DNA of 64,000 bases from Glycomyces terrestris (GCF_003933745.1 NZ_RSEB01000001.1:1106649-1170648), one strand, 5' to 3'; shown: positions 44,547-53,083, counted from the stretch's first letter. Numbers and translations are program-made. Notes: generated by a model not told the origin, from the letters alone.

Positions 44547-45716
44547 TCAGTTCCAGTACGCGAGCCGCTTCGCGGGATCGCCCATCCACTCGGGCCGGAA
44601 CTCCTCGGGTTCGAGGCGCAGGCGCGCGTCCTCGCGGACGATCTCGCCGCCGTCCCGGTGGGCGTACAGATGGGCTTCGGCGCGGACGGCGGTCGCCTCG
44701 CCGTCGGCGACGACGAGTTCGAGTCGCGCGGCCGCGCCGGCGGCCTCGAACTCCAGGACGTGGGCGCCCGGGCGCAGCGGATGCCACCAGTTGCCCCACG
44801 TCGCCGGGACCTCGAGGCCGTCGAGGCGCACGCGCGGCGGCTCGGCCCGCAGGGCGGCGAGGGCGGTGTCGCGGACGGTGACGCCGTCGCCGTCCTTCCA
44901 CAGGTGCCGGTGGGCCGTCGCGCGCAGCAGCAGCGCCCCGTACCCGGGCGCGAGCTCGGGGAGGGACTCGGGGCGGTCGCCGACGAGCGCGGGCCGGTCG
45001 GGGACCTCGGGTCCGTCCCACGGGTAGCGGACCGGGCGAGAGAGCGCCGCGGCCTGGCGTTCGAGCCGGAGCGCGGCGAGTCGGGCGCGCTCGCGCCGGC
45101 GCCACGGCGCGAACGGCACCAGGCCGAGGATCACGACCGCGAGGACGACGAGGACGACCCGGCTGGCGGTGCCGTCGAACGCGAACGCGTTCACGGCCCC
45201 GAACGGCAGCCCGCACACGAGCACGGTGAGGACCGCCCACTCGTACAGGTACACGCGGGAGGCCGGCGGCAGCGCGTCCACCGCCTCGGGTCCGAAGCGG
45301 ACGGTGCGCCGGTCGGCCTCCTCGCGCCACACCAGGACCGCGGTCGCGCCGTCCTCGACGGCGACGACGACCGGGCTGGTCGCGGCGCCGCTCTGGACGT
45401 CGACGGCGTGCGGCCCGGCGGGGAGGACGACGAAGACGGTGCCGTCGCCGACCGCGACCGGGACCTCGTCGACGGCGGCCACGGGCATGGTCGCGGCCGC
45501 GTCGACGACGAGTTCGAGCACGCCCGACCCCGCGGGCGGGACCGGCCGGGTCAGGGACACGTCGAGCGGGGACGGGAGCGCCTCGATCGCGGCGTCCCGG
45601 TGGAGCAGGGGCTTCGAGCGCACGGGCCGGCCCAGGGCGTCCGCGTAGTCGCCGCGGCTGCGCCGGTACGACTCCGCGAGGTTCCTCGGGATGGCCTTGC
45701 GGTCGATGCCCTCCAC
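44547..45716 (-). CDS. Membrane protein with duplicated PEGA-like motif (T7SS operon)
   Basis: A 389-aa protein with two central TM helices (about 185-235). Each flank contains a PEGA-like beta motif: LPAGPHAVDVQSG with a following VEDGATAVLVW before the helices and LRPGAHVLEFEAAG with VVADGEATAV after them. The two halves look like a duplication around the membrane hairpin. The GTG start overlaps the stop of the WXG-type gene by one base. The C-terminus ends in a conserved-looking RPEWMGDPAKRLAYWN. No known family recognised; the operon context suggests a T7SS-linked role. Confidence 0.7.
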   Translation of the reverse strand: MEGIDRKAIPRNLAESYRRSRGDYADALGRPVRSKPLLHRDAAIEALPSPLDVSLTRPVPPAGSGVLELVVDAAATMPVAAVDEVPVAVGDGTVFVVLPAGPHAVDVQSGAATSPVVVAVEDGATAVLVWREEADRRTVRFGPEAVDALPPASRVYLYEWAVLTVLVCGLPFGAVNAFAFDGTASRVVLVVLAVVILGLVPFAPWRRRERARLAALRLERQAAALSRPVRYPWDGPEVPDRPALVGDRPESLPELAPGYGALLLRATAHRHLWKDGDGVTVRDTALAALRAEPPRVRLDGLEVPATWGNWWHPLRPGAHVLEFEAAGAAARLELVVADGEATAVRAEAHLYAHRDGGEIVREDARLRLEPEEFRPEWMGDPAKRLAYWN

Positions 45717-46945
45717 TACTTGCCCCCGGCGACCTTGATGTCCTCGGCGGCCTGGATGTCGGCCTCGCGGTAGGCGTTCGCGGTCTCGGTGAAGCGGGTC
45801 GCGTTCCCCTCCAGCGCGGGCGAGATCAGGGCGACGTTGGTCGCGAGCTCCTCGCGCTGCTGGTTGTAGCCCTCGACCCAGCCCTGGCAGGCGAGGCCCC
45901 AGGTGAAGAAGTCGGTCTCGGTGTCCGAGTTGACCTTCTGCGAGAGCGAGTCGGCGTTCCCCTGGAGGCCCTTGAGCTTCTCGGCGACGCCGTCGAACTC
46001 GTCGGGGTCGACGCTCGTGTACGTCGCCATGTCGCCCGACGGGTTCGCGGACGCCGGCGACGGGTTGCCGCGGCCGGGCGCGCCGGTGCTCTGGATGCCG
46101 CCCTGCCAGTTCGCGATGAGCCCGCCGGCCCAGCGCATCATGTCGCCGGAGGCCTGCACGAACGTCGAGCGGAGGATCTCCCCGCCGATGTGCGCGAGCT
46201 GCTTGCCGGTGAACTGCGCGAGCGAGACGCGCAGGAACATGGTGGCGGTGTCGATCGCGGACTTCTGGGTGACCCACATGAGGAACGTCGCGATCGAGCT
46301 GCCCGCGCTCACCCACGCCGAGGCGAGGGCGACGAGGCCGTAGATGATGACCTGCTCGATGAGCGCCGACAGGAGGGCCTTGATGAGCTCGTAGACGGCC
46401 TTCGACAGCATCTGCGCCATGCCGATGTGCGACTCGATGTGCGAGATCGCGGTGGCGATGCCGCCGAGCGCCGCGGCCATGCCGTTGACCTTGTCCTTGG
46501 CGAGGTCGGTCGTCGGCGAATCGGAGGTCTTCAGCGCGTCCTGCCAGGCGGCGTCGACCTCGTCCTGCATGGCGATGAGCACGTCCTTGAACTGGCGCCA
46601 CCGCTCCTGGAGGTCCTGCATCTGGCCGGGGTCGCCCGAGAGCCAGGTGAGCAGCTTGTTCGCCGGCTCGAACAGGTTCAGGACGAAGTCGAGGCCGACG
46701 TTGACGAGCATCCCGAGCGGGTTCGTGAAGGCGGCGTACGCCTCCAGGCCGAGGCTGGCGATGTCGGCGGCGACGGTCGCGGCGGCGTTGCCCGCGGTGA
46801 CCTCCTCCTCCTCGATGGCCCGCTGGATGACGCCGGCGCTGTTGAGGACCTGTTTGACACCGGGGGTCGACTCGCCCGCCTTGGTCCAGTTGCCCTTCTG
46901 GGAAGGGTCGTCGTAGGTCGTGATGTCGGACGGGTCATCCGCCAT
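45716..46945 (-). CDS. Large WXG/EspC-like protein with YxxxD T7SS signal
   Basis: A 409-aa, mostly helical protein. Residues about 95-150 contain WLSGDPGQMQ...RWRQF, a WxG-type hairpin of ESX proteins; residues about 170-290 are hydrophobic (channel- or membrane-associated helices). The last ~95 residues form a second ESX-like helical hairpin ending in Y392-R-E-A-D396, the YxxxD/E secretion signal. First gene of a four-gene operon. No toxin domain is recognisable. It may be a secreted effector or membrane-inserting substrate of a type VII system whose EccC/EccD core lies outside the window. Confidence 0.72.
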   Translation of the reverse strand: MADDPSDITTYDDPSQKGNWTKAGESTPGVKQVLNSAGVIQRAIEEEEVTAGNAAATVAADIASLGLEAYAAFTNPLGMLVNVGLDFVLNLFEPANKLLTWLSGDPGQMQDLQERWRQFKDVLIAMQDEVDAAWQDALKTSDSPTTDLAKDKVNGMAAALGGIATAISHIESHIGMAQMLSKAVYELIKALLSALIEQVIIYGLVALASAWVSAGSSIATFLMWVTQKSAIDTATMFLRVSLAQFTGKQLAHIGGEILRSTFVQASGDMMRWAGGLIANWQGGIQSTGAPGRGNPSPASANPSGDMATYTSVDPDEFDGVAEKLKGLQGNADSLSQKVNSDTETDFFTWGLACQGWVEGYNQQREELATNVALISPALEGNATRFTETANAYREADIQAAEDIKVAGGK

Positions 46946-47026
46946 TGAGGCTCCCGGGTCGTCGGAGGGACTGTGCGGTTTCCGACCATAACGGATTGCG
47001 GCAATCGCGGAAAGAGCTCCGAATAC

Positions 47027-47058
47027 GCGGAGGGCCCCGCGCGGCGCGGGGCCTCCGC
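47027..47058 (-). terminator. tRNA terminator hairpin
   Basis: A 15-bp stem with a bulged G lies just downstream of the CAU tRNA and upstream of the WXG-type gene start. Confidence 0.6.
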
Positions 47059-47072
47059 AGTGCGGCGGTCGG

Positions 47073-47146
47073 TAGGGCAGGCAGGACTTGAACCCGCGAC
47101 CCAGGGATTATGAGTCCCCTGCTCTAACCAGCTGAGCTACTGCCCC
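47073..47146 (-). tRNA. tRNA with CAU anticodon (elongator Met, possibly Ile2)
   Basis: A full cloverleaf on the minus strand: acceptor GGGGCAG/CTGCCCT, D-arm GCTC/GAGC, anticodon stem GGGGA/TCCCT with loop CTCATAA, and a T-arm GCGGG/CCTGC with loop TTCAAGT. CCA is not encoded. The anticodon is CAU. It lacks the initiator features (three G-C pairs of the anticodon stem are GGG/CCC-like but the 1-72 mismatch is absent). The anticodon arm resembles tRNA-Ile2 of E. coli (ACTCATAAT, GGTCGC, TTCAAGTCC), so lysidine-modified Ile2 is a real alternative. Confidence 0.93.
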
Positions 47147-47469
47147 GAGCGGGCAATATCCTCTCACACCCCGTGTCGGCGCGGTGGCCCCAGGGCACCG
47201 GGGCCGGTCCGGCGGGGGTGCGGCGGCGGGGCGAAACGCCATCCGGTGTTCACTGGTGCCGAACCGGACCGAAACGGCCGGATGGCACGGAGGGGGAGGC
47301 CATGGCGGCGCGGCGGTAACATTCGCGCCACATTTGCAACGGTTCTATAACGACAGGTGCTGTTGTTAGCCAGGTCTCTTTAAGATCCGACTCACTCCCG
47401 CCGTTCCGTGTTTCTCGAACATTGCACACGCGGCGGGTTCCGACGCCCGAAACCTCCCGAGGGGGCCCA
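47147..47469 (+). other. liv operon upstream region
   Basis: These 323 bases carry no gene. They include a 9-bp inverted repeat GCCATCCGG/CCGGATGGC at 47238-47246 and 47278-47286 with a structured spacer, and AT-richer stretches with possible -10 elements TATAAC (47346-47351) and TAAGAT (47381-47386) that fit promoters for the tRNA-divergent liv operon. No convincing -35 was found. Confidence 0.4.
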
Positions 47470-48870
47470 TTGAGACGACCATTGATGCTGCTGTCGGCTG
47501 CGCTGGCCGGCCTGTTGCTGTGTCTGGGGGTGAGCAGCAGCGCGACGGCGCAGGAGGCGCTCGGCGTCCACGGCACGCTCGACGACCAGCAGGACCAGCC
47601 CGTGGCGGGCGTGTCGATCACCGTCACCGACGCCGCCGGCACCGAGATCGCGACCGTCGTCACGGCCGAGGACGGCACCTGGGCCGTCCCGCTGGAGGCC
47701 GAGGGCGACTACGTCGTCGTCCTCGACGAGTCGACCCTGCCCGAGGGCCTCGTCGTGCGCAACTGCAAACCGCGGCTGGAAGTCGAGATCACCTCCGACC
47801 GGACCGCGCTGTTCCCGCTCGACGCCCAGACCGACGGCTGCACGCCCGGCGAGAGCCCGACGGCCGGCGGCGAGTCGCCGTCCTCCGACGCCGGCGAGGA
47901 GCCCGGCGGGGAGCCGTCCTCCGAGTCCGAGGACGAGGCGGCCGAGGACGCGGCCGCCGACGAGGTCAGCGAGGTCGAAGGCGAGGGCGGGGCGACCCGC
48001 GCCATCAGCCTCCTCGTGTCCGGCCTCCACTTCGGCCTCATGATCGCCCTCGCGGCGGTCGGCCTGTCGATGGTCTTCGGCACCACCGGCCTCACCAACT
48101 TCGCCCACGGCGACCTGGTCACCTTCGGCGGCGTCATGGCGCTGCTGTTCAACGTCACGCTCGGCCTGCCGGTGTGGGTCGCGGCGATCGCCGCGGTCGT
48201 CCTCGGCGCGGCCTTCGGCTGGGCCCAGGACTGGGGCCTGTGGTCGCCGCTGCGCCGCCGGGGGACCGGCCTGGTCTCGATGATGATCATCTCGATCGGC
48301 GTGGCCCTGCTCATCCGCAACGCGACGCTGTTCTTCATCGGCGGCGAGCGGCTGCGCTACAGCGACTACGTGGGGCAGCGCCCCTGGGACTTCGGCTGGC
48401 TCGTGGTCACGCCGAAGGAGGTCGTCACCGGCGCCATCGCCCTGGCCGTGTGCATCCTGGTCGGGCTCGCGCTCGTCTACACCAGGCTCGGCAAGGCGAC
48501 CCGCGCGGTGGCCGACAACCCGTCGCTCGCGGCGTCCACCGGCATCGACGTCAACAAGGTCGTGCGCCTGGTGTGGACCATCGGCGGCGCGCTCGCGGCC
48601 ATGTCCGGCGTGTTCCTGTCCATCAGCGACGGCGTCAAGTTCGACATGGGCCAGCACCTGCTGCTGCTCGTGTTCGCCGCGGTCGTCCTCGGCGGCCTCG
48701 GCACCGCCTTCGGCGCGTTCGTCGGCGCCATGCTCATCGGCGTGTTCGTGCAGATGTCCACGCTCGTGGTCGCGCCCGAGCTCAAGTACGTCGGCGCGCT
48801 GGCCGTCCTCATCATCATCATGCTGACCAGGCCCCAGGGCATCCTGGGCCGCCGCGAGAGAATCGGTTAG
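47470..48870 (+). CDS. livH: LivH-type permease fused to a secreted beta domain
   Basis: A 466-aa permease of a branched-chain amino-acid type ABC importer. Residues 1-28 form a signal peptide (cleavage near ATAQ). Residues about 32-118 are a carboxypeptidase-regulatory/CnaB-like beta sandwich (PVAGVSITVTDAAG, then EDGTWAVPL). Residues 125-175 are an acidic Ser/Glu linker and about 178-466 the normal LivH permease (AAVGLSMVFGTTGLTNFAHGD, then the EAA-like region). Cys99 and Cys124 could form a disulfide. TTG at 47470 with GAGGGGG upstream is the likely start; ATG 47485 is the alternative. Confidence 0.85.
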   Translation: MRRPLMLLSAALAGLLLCLGVSSSATAQEALGVHGTLDDQQDQPVAGVSITVTDAAGTEIATVVTAEDGTWAVPLEAEGDYVVVLDESTLPEGLVVRNCKPRLEVEITSDRTALFPLDAQTDGCTPGESPTAGGESPSSDAGEEPGGEPSSESEDEAAEDAAADEVSEVEGEGGATRAISLLVSGLHFGLMIALAAVGLSMVFGTTGLTNFAHGDLVTFGGVMALLFNVTLGLPVWVAAIAAVVLGAAFGWAQDWGLWSPLRRRGTGLVSMMIISIGVALLIRNATLFFIGGERLRYSDYVGQRPWDFGWLVVTPKEVVTGAIALAVCILVGLALVYTRLGKATRAVADNPSLAASTGIDVNKVVRLVWTIGGALAAMSGVFLSISDGVKFDMGQHLLLLVFAAVVLGGLGTAFGAFVGAMLIGVFVQMSTLVVAPELKYVGALAVLIIIMLTRPQGILGRRERIG

Positions 48871-48881
48871 GGGGCCACGCG

Positions 48882-49925
48882 ATGGATTGGCAGTTCATCT
48901 TCAGCCAGGCGCTCACGCAGGCCATCGGACCGACGATGCTCGTGTACGCCCTCGGCGCGATCGGCCTGAACCTCCAGTTCGGGTACACGGGCCTGCTCAA
49001 CTTCGGCCAGGCGGCGTTCGCCGCCATGGGCGCCTACGGCCTCGCCCTCAGCGTGGTCGCGTGGGGCCTGCCGTTCTGGTGGGGCATCGTCATCGGCCTC
49101 GCCGCGGCGTGCGTCATGGCGCTCCTGCTCGGCATCCCGACGCTGCGGCTCAGGGCCGACTACCTCGCGATCGTCACGATCGCGGCCGCGGAGATCGTGC
49201 GGCGGCTCGCCCGCGCCACGGTCTGGTCCGACACCACCGGCGGCTCGGACGGCATGCGCGGCTTCTCGGAGCCGTTCTTCGAGCTCATCCCGTGGGACCG
49301 CGAGGCGACCTGGACGTTCCTGTTCGTCTCCATGGACGGCGGCCGCCTGGCCGTCGACTTCGGGATCTTCGAGCTCCAGTACTCCTACCGCGACACCTGG
49401 ATCATGGTCGTGGGCTGGGCGCTGGTCCTGCTCATCACCGGGGTCATGGCCCTGCTCATCCACAGCCCGTGGGGCCGCGTCCTCAAGGGCATCCGCGAGG
49501 ACGAGGAGGCCGTGCGCAGCCTCGGCAAGAACGTCTTCGCGTACAAGATGCAGGCGCTCGTCATGGGCGGCATCATCGGCGCGGTGGCGGGCTTCCTGTT
49601 CGCGCTCAGCCGCGCCAACGTCCAGCCCGACACGTTCACCACGGACTTCACGTTCTACTTCTACGTGGTCCTCATCCTCGGCGGCGCGGCCCGGATCTTC
49701 GGTCCCGTGCTCGGCGCGGCCCTGTTCTGGTTCCTGTACAACATCCTGTCGCAGGGGCTCAGCCAGGCGATCCGCGCCGAGGTCATCCCGCCGAGCGTCC
49801 TCGATGCGACGCAGGTGGGCCCGCTGGTGTTCCTCCTGCTCGGCCTCGGGATGGTCCTGCTGCTGATCTTCCGGCCGCAGGGGCTCATCGGCAACCGGAA
49901 GGAGCTGATGTTCGATGTCCGATAA
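48882..49925 (+). CDS. livM: Branched-chain amino acid ABC transporter permease LivM
   Basis: A 347-aa permease with about 9-10 TM helices; LNLQFGYTGLLNFGQAAFAAMGAYG is the LivM hallmark and the RPQGLIG C-terminus is typical. It starts 11 nt after livH and its end overlaps livG by 11 nt, so the operon is tightly coupled. There is an insertion around residues 120-170 (WSDTTGGSDGMRGF and following) seen in LivM of several actinobacteria. Confidence 0.93.
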   Translation: MDWQFIFSQALTQAIGPTMLVYALGAIGLNLQFGYTGLLNFGQAAFAAMGAYGLALSVVAWGLPFWWGIVIGLAAACVMALLLGIPTLRLRADYLAIVTIAAAEIVRRLARATVWSDTTGGSDGMRGFSEPFFELIPWDREATWTFLFVSMDGGRLAVDFGIFELQYSYRDTWIMVVGWALVLLITGVMALLIHSPWGRVLKGIREDEEAVRSLGKNVFAYKMQALVMGGIIGAVAGFLFALSRANVQPDTFTTDFTFYFYVVLILGGAARIFGPVLGAALFWFLYNILSQGLSQAIRAEVIPPSVLDATQVGPLVFLLLGLGMVLLLIFRPQGLIGNRKELMFDVR

Positions 49926-50772
49926 GGAGAAGGCGGGCAAGGCCGCCGCGACCGCGGCGCTGGCCGGGGTCCCGGCCGAGCCGGGCGCGCCGAAGCAGGA
50001 CGCGATCCTGTCGGCGACCGGGGTGCGGCGCGCGTTCGGCGGCCTCGTGGCCGTCGACGTCGAGCACCTCGAGGTCCAGCGGGGCACGATCACCGCGCTC
50101 ATCGGCCCGAACGGCGCGGGGAAGACGACGTTCTTCAACCTGGTCACCGGCTTCGACCGGCCCAGCCGCGGCGAGTGGGACTTCGACGGGCGCGCGGCCC
50201 ACCGCATGCGCTCGTACCAGGTGGCGCGGGCGGGCATGGTCCGCACGTTCCAGCTGACGAAGGCCCTCACCCGCATGTCGGTGCTCGACAACATGCTCAT
50301 CGGCGCCGCCGACCAGATCGGCGAGCGCATGTGGGCGGGCCTGGTGCCGGGCGTGTGGAAGAAGCAGGAGGCGGCCAACCGCGAGCGGGCGATGGAGCTC
50401 CTCGAGCGGTTCAAGCTCGTCGACAAGCGCGAGCACTACGCGGGCGAGCTCTCGGGCGGCCAGCGCAAGCTGCTGGAGATGGCGCGGGCGCTCATGCTGA
50501 ACCCGAAGATGATCATGCTCGACGAGCCGATGGCCGGCGTGAACCCGGCGCTGAAGCAGTCGCTGCTGGAGCACATCAAGGACCTGCGCGAGGACGGCAT
50601 GACCGTCCTGTTCGTGGAGCACGACATGGACATGGTCCACGAGATCGCGGACTGGGTGGCCGTCATGGCGGCCGGGCAGCTCATCACCGAGGGCACTCCG
50701 GACCAGATCTCGGCCGACCAGCGGGTCATCGACGCGTACCTGGGCGCCCACCACGACGCGGCACAGCATTAG
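49915..50772 (+). CDS. livG: Branched-chain amino acid ABC transporter ATPase LivG
   Basis: A 285-aa ATP-binding subunit with Walker A GPNGAGKTT (64-72), ABC signature LSGGQRKL (near 180), Walker B IMLDEPMAGVNP and H-loop FVEHDMD. The first ~30 residues are an Ala-rich extension. It drives import together with LivF. Start overlaps livM; livF follows after 8 nt. Confidence 0.95.
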   Translation: MSDKEKAGKAAATAALAGVPAEPGAPKQDAILSATGVRRAFGGLVAVDVEHLEVQRGTITALIGPNGAGKTTFFNLVTGFDRPSRGEWDFDGRAAHRMRSYQVARAGMVRTFQLTKALTRMSVLDNMLIGAADQIGERMWAGLVPGVWKKQEAANRERAMELLERFKLVDKREHYAGELSGGQRKLLEMARALMLNPKMIMLDEPMAGVNPALKQSLLEHIKDLREDGMTVLFVEHDMDMVHEIADWVAVMAAGQLITEGTPDQISADQRVIDAYLGAHHDAAQH

Positions 50773-50780
50773 GAGGCGGC

Positions 50781-51617
50781 ATGAGCGACAACGAGACGAG
50801 TGAGGGGATCGGCCCGACCGGCGCCCCCATCGACGAGAGCGTCGAGTCGGCGACCGAGGTGTGCAGCCGCGAAGGGCACCTGGCGGCCTCGGGGAACGCG
50901 CTGCTGCGCGCCGACGAGGTCGAGGCCGGGTACATCCCGGGCGTGTCGATCCTGAACGGCACCGACCTGTACGCGAACGAGGGCGAGCTCGTCGGCATCA
51001 TCGGCCCGAACGGGGCCGGGAAGTCGACGCTGCTCAAGGCCATGTTCGGGCTCGTCGGCATCACCTCCGGGAAGGTCGTGCTGCGCGGCGAGGACATCAC
51101 CAACCGCAAGGCGCACCAGCTGGTGCCGCTGGGGGTGGGGTTCGTGCCGCAGACGAACAACGTGTTCGCGGCGCTCACGGTCGAGGAGAACCTCGAGATG
51201 GGGGTGTTCCTGCGGCCGAAGGCGTTCAAGGAGCGGTTCGACTTCGTGACGGACCTGTTCCCGGTGCTCGGGGACCGGCGCGCGCAGCGGGCCGGGTCGC
51301 TCTCGGGCGGCGAGCGGCAGATGGTGGCGATGGGCCGGGCGCTCATGATGGAGCCGTCGGTGCTGCTGCTCGACGAGCCGTCGGCGGGCCTGTCCCCCGC
51401 GATGCAGGACGAGGTCTTCTTCAACACGAAGCAGATCAACCAGACCGGCGTCACGGTGGTCATGGTCGAGCAGAACGCGCGGCGGTGCCTCCAGATCTGC
51501 GACCGCGGGTACGTCCTGGACCAGGGCCGCAGCGCCTACACCGGTCCCGGCGACGGCCTCATCGACGACCCGAAGGTCGTCGAGCTGTACCTCGGCACCC
51601 TCGGGCGCGCGAGCTAG
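50781..51617 (+). CDS. livF: Branched-chain amino acid ABC transporter ATPase LivF
   Basis: A 278-aa ATPase with Walker A GPNGAGKST (75-83), Q-loop region FVPQTNNVFAALTVEENL, signature LSGGERQM, Walker B LLLDEPSAGLSP and the C-terminal YLGTLGRAS end. The N-terminal 40 residues are an acidic extension not found in E. coli LivF. ATG is preceded by AGGAGGCGGC. Last gene of the operon, followed by two hairpins. Confidence 0.95.
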   Translation: MSDNETSEGIGPTGAPIDESVESATEVCSREGHLAASGNALLRADEVEAGYIPGVSILNGTDLYANEGELVGIIGPNGAGKSTLLKAMFGLVGITSGKVVLRGEDITNRKAHQLVPLGVGFVPQTNNVFAALTVEENLEMGVFLRPKAFKERFDFVTDLFPVLGDRRAQRAGSLSGGERQMVAMGRALMMEPSVLLLDEPSAGLSPAMQDEVFFNTKQINQTGVTVVMVEQNARRCLQICDRGYVLDQGRSAYTGPGDGLIDDPKVVELYLGTLGRAS

Positions 51618-51633
51618 CCGGAACGCGAAGGCG

Positions 51634-51665
51634 GAGCCCCCGGGACCTCGCGGTCCCGGGGGCTC
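51634..51665 (+). terminator. liv operon terminator 1
   Basis: A perfect 14-bp GC stem with a TCGC loop, 16 nt after livF. Confidence 0.7.
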
Positions 51666-51765
51666 TCCCGTGCACGGGCCCGGAGCGGGGTGCGGGGCCA
51701 CGGCGGCGCGGGCGCGGAGCGACGCGTCGGCGCGGAACCCCGTGCGGACACGGGCCCACCGGGAC

Positions 51766-51810
51766 ACGGAGGCGCCCCCCGGGTCCTGTGGTCCCGGGGG
51801 GCGCCTCCGT
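51766..51810 (-). terminator. livK terminator
   Basis: A perfect 18-bp stem (loop region TCCTGTGGT can pair further) lies 20 nt beyond the livK stop and separates it from the liv operon. Confidence 0.7.
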
Positions 51811-51829
51811 GCTCGGATCCCGTCGAGGA

Positions 51830-53083
51830 CTACTCCAGCTCGCCGAAGCGGTACTCGAGGTTCTCGTAGGTGTTGTCGTTCAGGTACTGGTAGATGCCGA
51901 TCGTGGCGGCGGTGACGTCGCCCTCGGGCGAGAACTCGATCGGGCCGGAGTAGCCCTCGTAGTCGATGTCCGCCGTGTTGTCCTCGGCCAGCAGCTCGTA
52001 GCACTCGGTGTAGCCGGTGCACTTGGTGCCGCCGGAGGAGACGTCGACCAGGTTGTTCTTGATGACCTCGGAGTCGACGCTGTCGCCGGCGATCGCGGCG
52101 AGCGCGACGAGCGAGGTGGCGTCATAGGACTCGGGGCCGTACGTGAAGTCGGTCAGGTCCGGGTTGATCTCCAGCAGCCGCTCCTGGATGCCCGCGGTGT
52201 CCGCGCCCGGGAAGGTGCCCTTGGCGCCCTCCAGGAAGCCCGGGTCGAAGGTCTCGGAGTAGTCGGCCAGGTTGCCGTCCACGAAGTACCACGGGACCTC
52301 CTGGGTGCTCAGCCCGCCTTCGGCGAGGGCCGGGCCCAGGTTCACGATCTCGTTGAAGGTGATCAGGACGATCGCGTCGGCGCCGGACGCGGCGACGGCG
52401 CTGACCTCGGCCGAGAACTCGGTCGCGGTCGGGTCGTAGATCGTCTTGAGGACCACTTCGCCGCCGAACTCGGTGAAGTTCTGCTCGACCGAGTCGGCCA
52501 GGCCGGTGCCGTAGGCGTCCTGGAGCGCCAGGATGGCGATCTTCTCGTGGCCGTCGTTGATGATCGTGTCGGCGAGGACGCGGCCCTGGAGGACGTCCGA
52601 GGGCGCGGTGCGGAAGTAGTAGTCGCCGCGCTCGTACGTGGTGAAGTCCGGCGAGGTGTTCGCCGGGGACACCTGGACGATGCCCTCTTCGTAGAGCTTG
52701 TCGATGAACTGGAAGGAGACGCCCGACGAGGCCGCCCCGATGACGGCGTGGACGCCCTGCGCGATGAGGGAGTCGGCCGCCGTGGTGGCGATGTCGGTCG
52801 AGGTGTCGCCGGAGTCCTCGTGGAACACCTCGACGCAGTTGTCGAGCACGCCCCCGGCCTCGTTGATCTCCTCGATGGCGAGGTCGACGCCGGCGAATTC
52901 GGGCGGGCCGAGGAAGGCGAGGGAACCGGTCTGCGGCAGGATCGTGCCGATCTTCAGACCGTCCTCGCTCTCGGTGCATGCGCCACCGGACGCCCCGTCG
53001 TCGTCAGAGCCGCAGGCGACCAGCGAGAACGCGGTGACGCCGACGGTTGCCGCGGCGAGCAGTGCTCGGGGAAAGCGAGCCAT
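51830..53083 (-). CDS. livK: Branched-chain amino acid-type substrate-binding lipoprotein
   Basis: A 417-aa extracytoplasmic binding protein with lipobox C24 (LVAC) and a type I periplasmic-binding fold of the Leu/Ile/Val family (IGTILPQTGSLAFLGPPE, ALQDAYGTG, EIVN). It would feed the LivHMGF importer. Unlike the usual arrangement it is convergent with the permease/ATPase operon and transcribed from its own promoter, allowing separate regulation. The ATG has AGGAGAAA upstream. Some members bind other small organics (urea, amides), so the ligand is inferred. Confidence 0.9.
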   Translation of the reverse strand: MARFPRALLAAATVGVTAFSLVACGSDDDGASGGACTESEDGLKIGTILPQTGSLAFLGPPEFAGVDLAIEEINEAGGVLDNCVEVFHEDSGDTSTDIATTAADSLIAQGVHAVIGAASSGVSFQFIDKLYEEGIVQVSPANTSPDFTTYERGDYYFRTAPSDVLQGRVLADTIINDGHEKIAILALQDAYGTGLADSVEQNFTEFGGEVVLKTIYDPTATEFSAEVSAVAASGADAIVLITFNEIVNLGPALAEGGLSTQEVPWYFVDGNLADYSETFDPGFLEGAKGTFPGADTAGIQERLLEINPDLTDFTYGPESYDATSLVALAAIAGDSVDSEVIKNNLVDVSSGGTKCTGYTECYELLAEDNTADIDYEGYSGPIEFSPEGDVTAATIGIYQYLNDNTYENLEYRFGELE

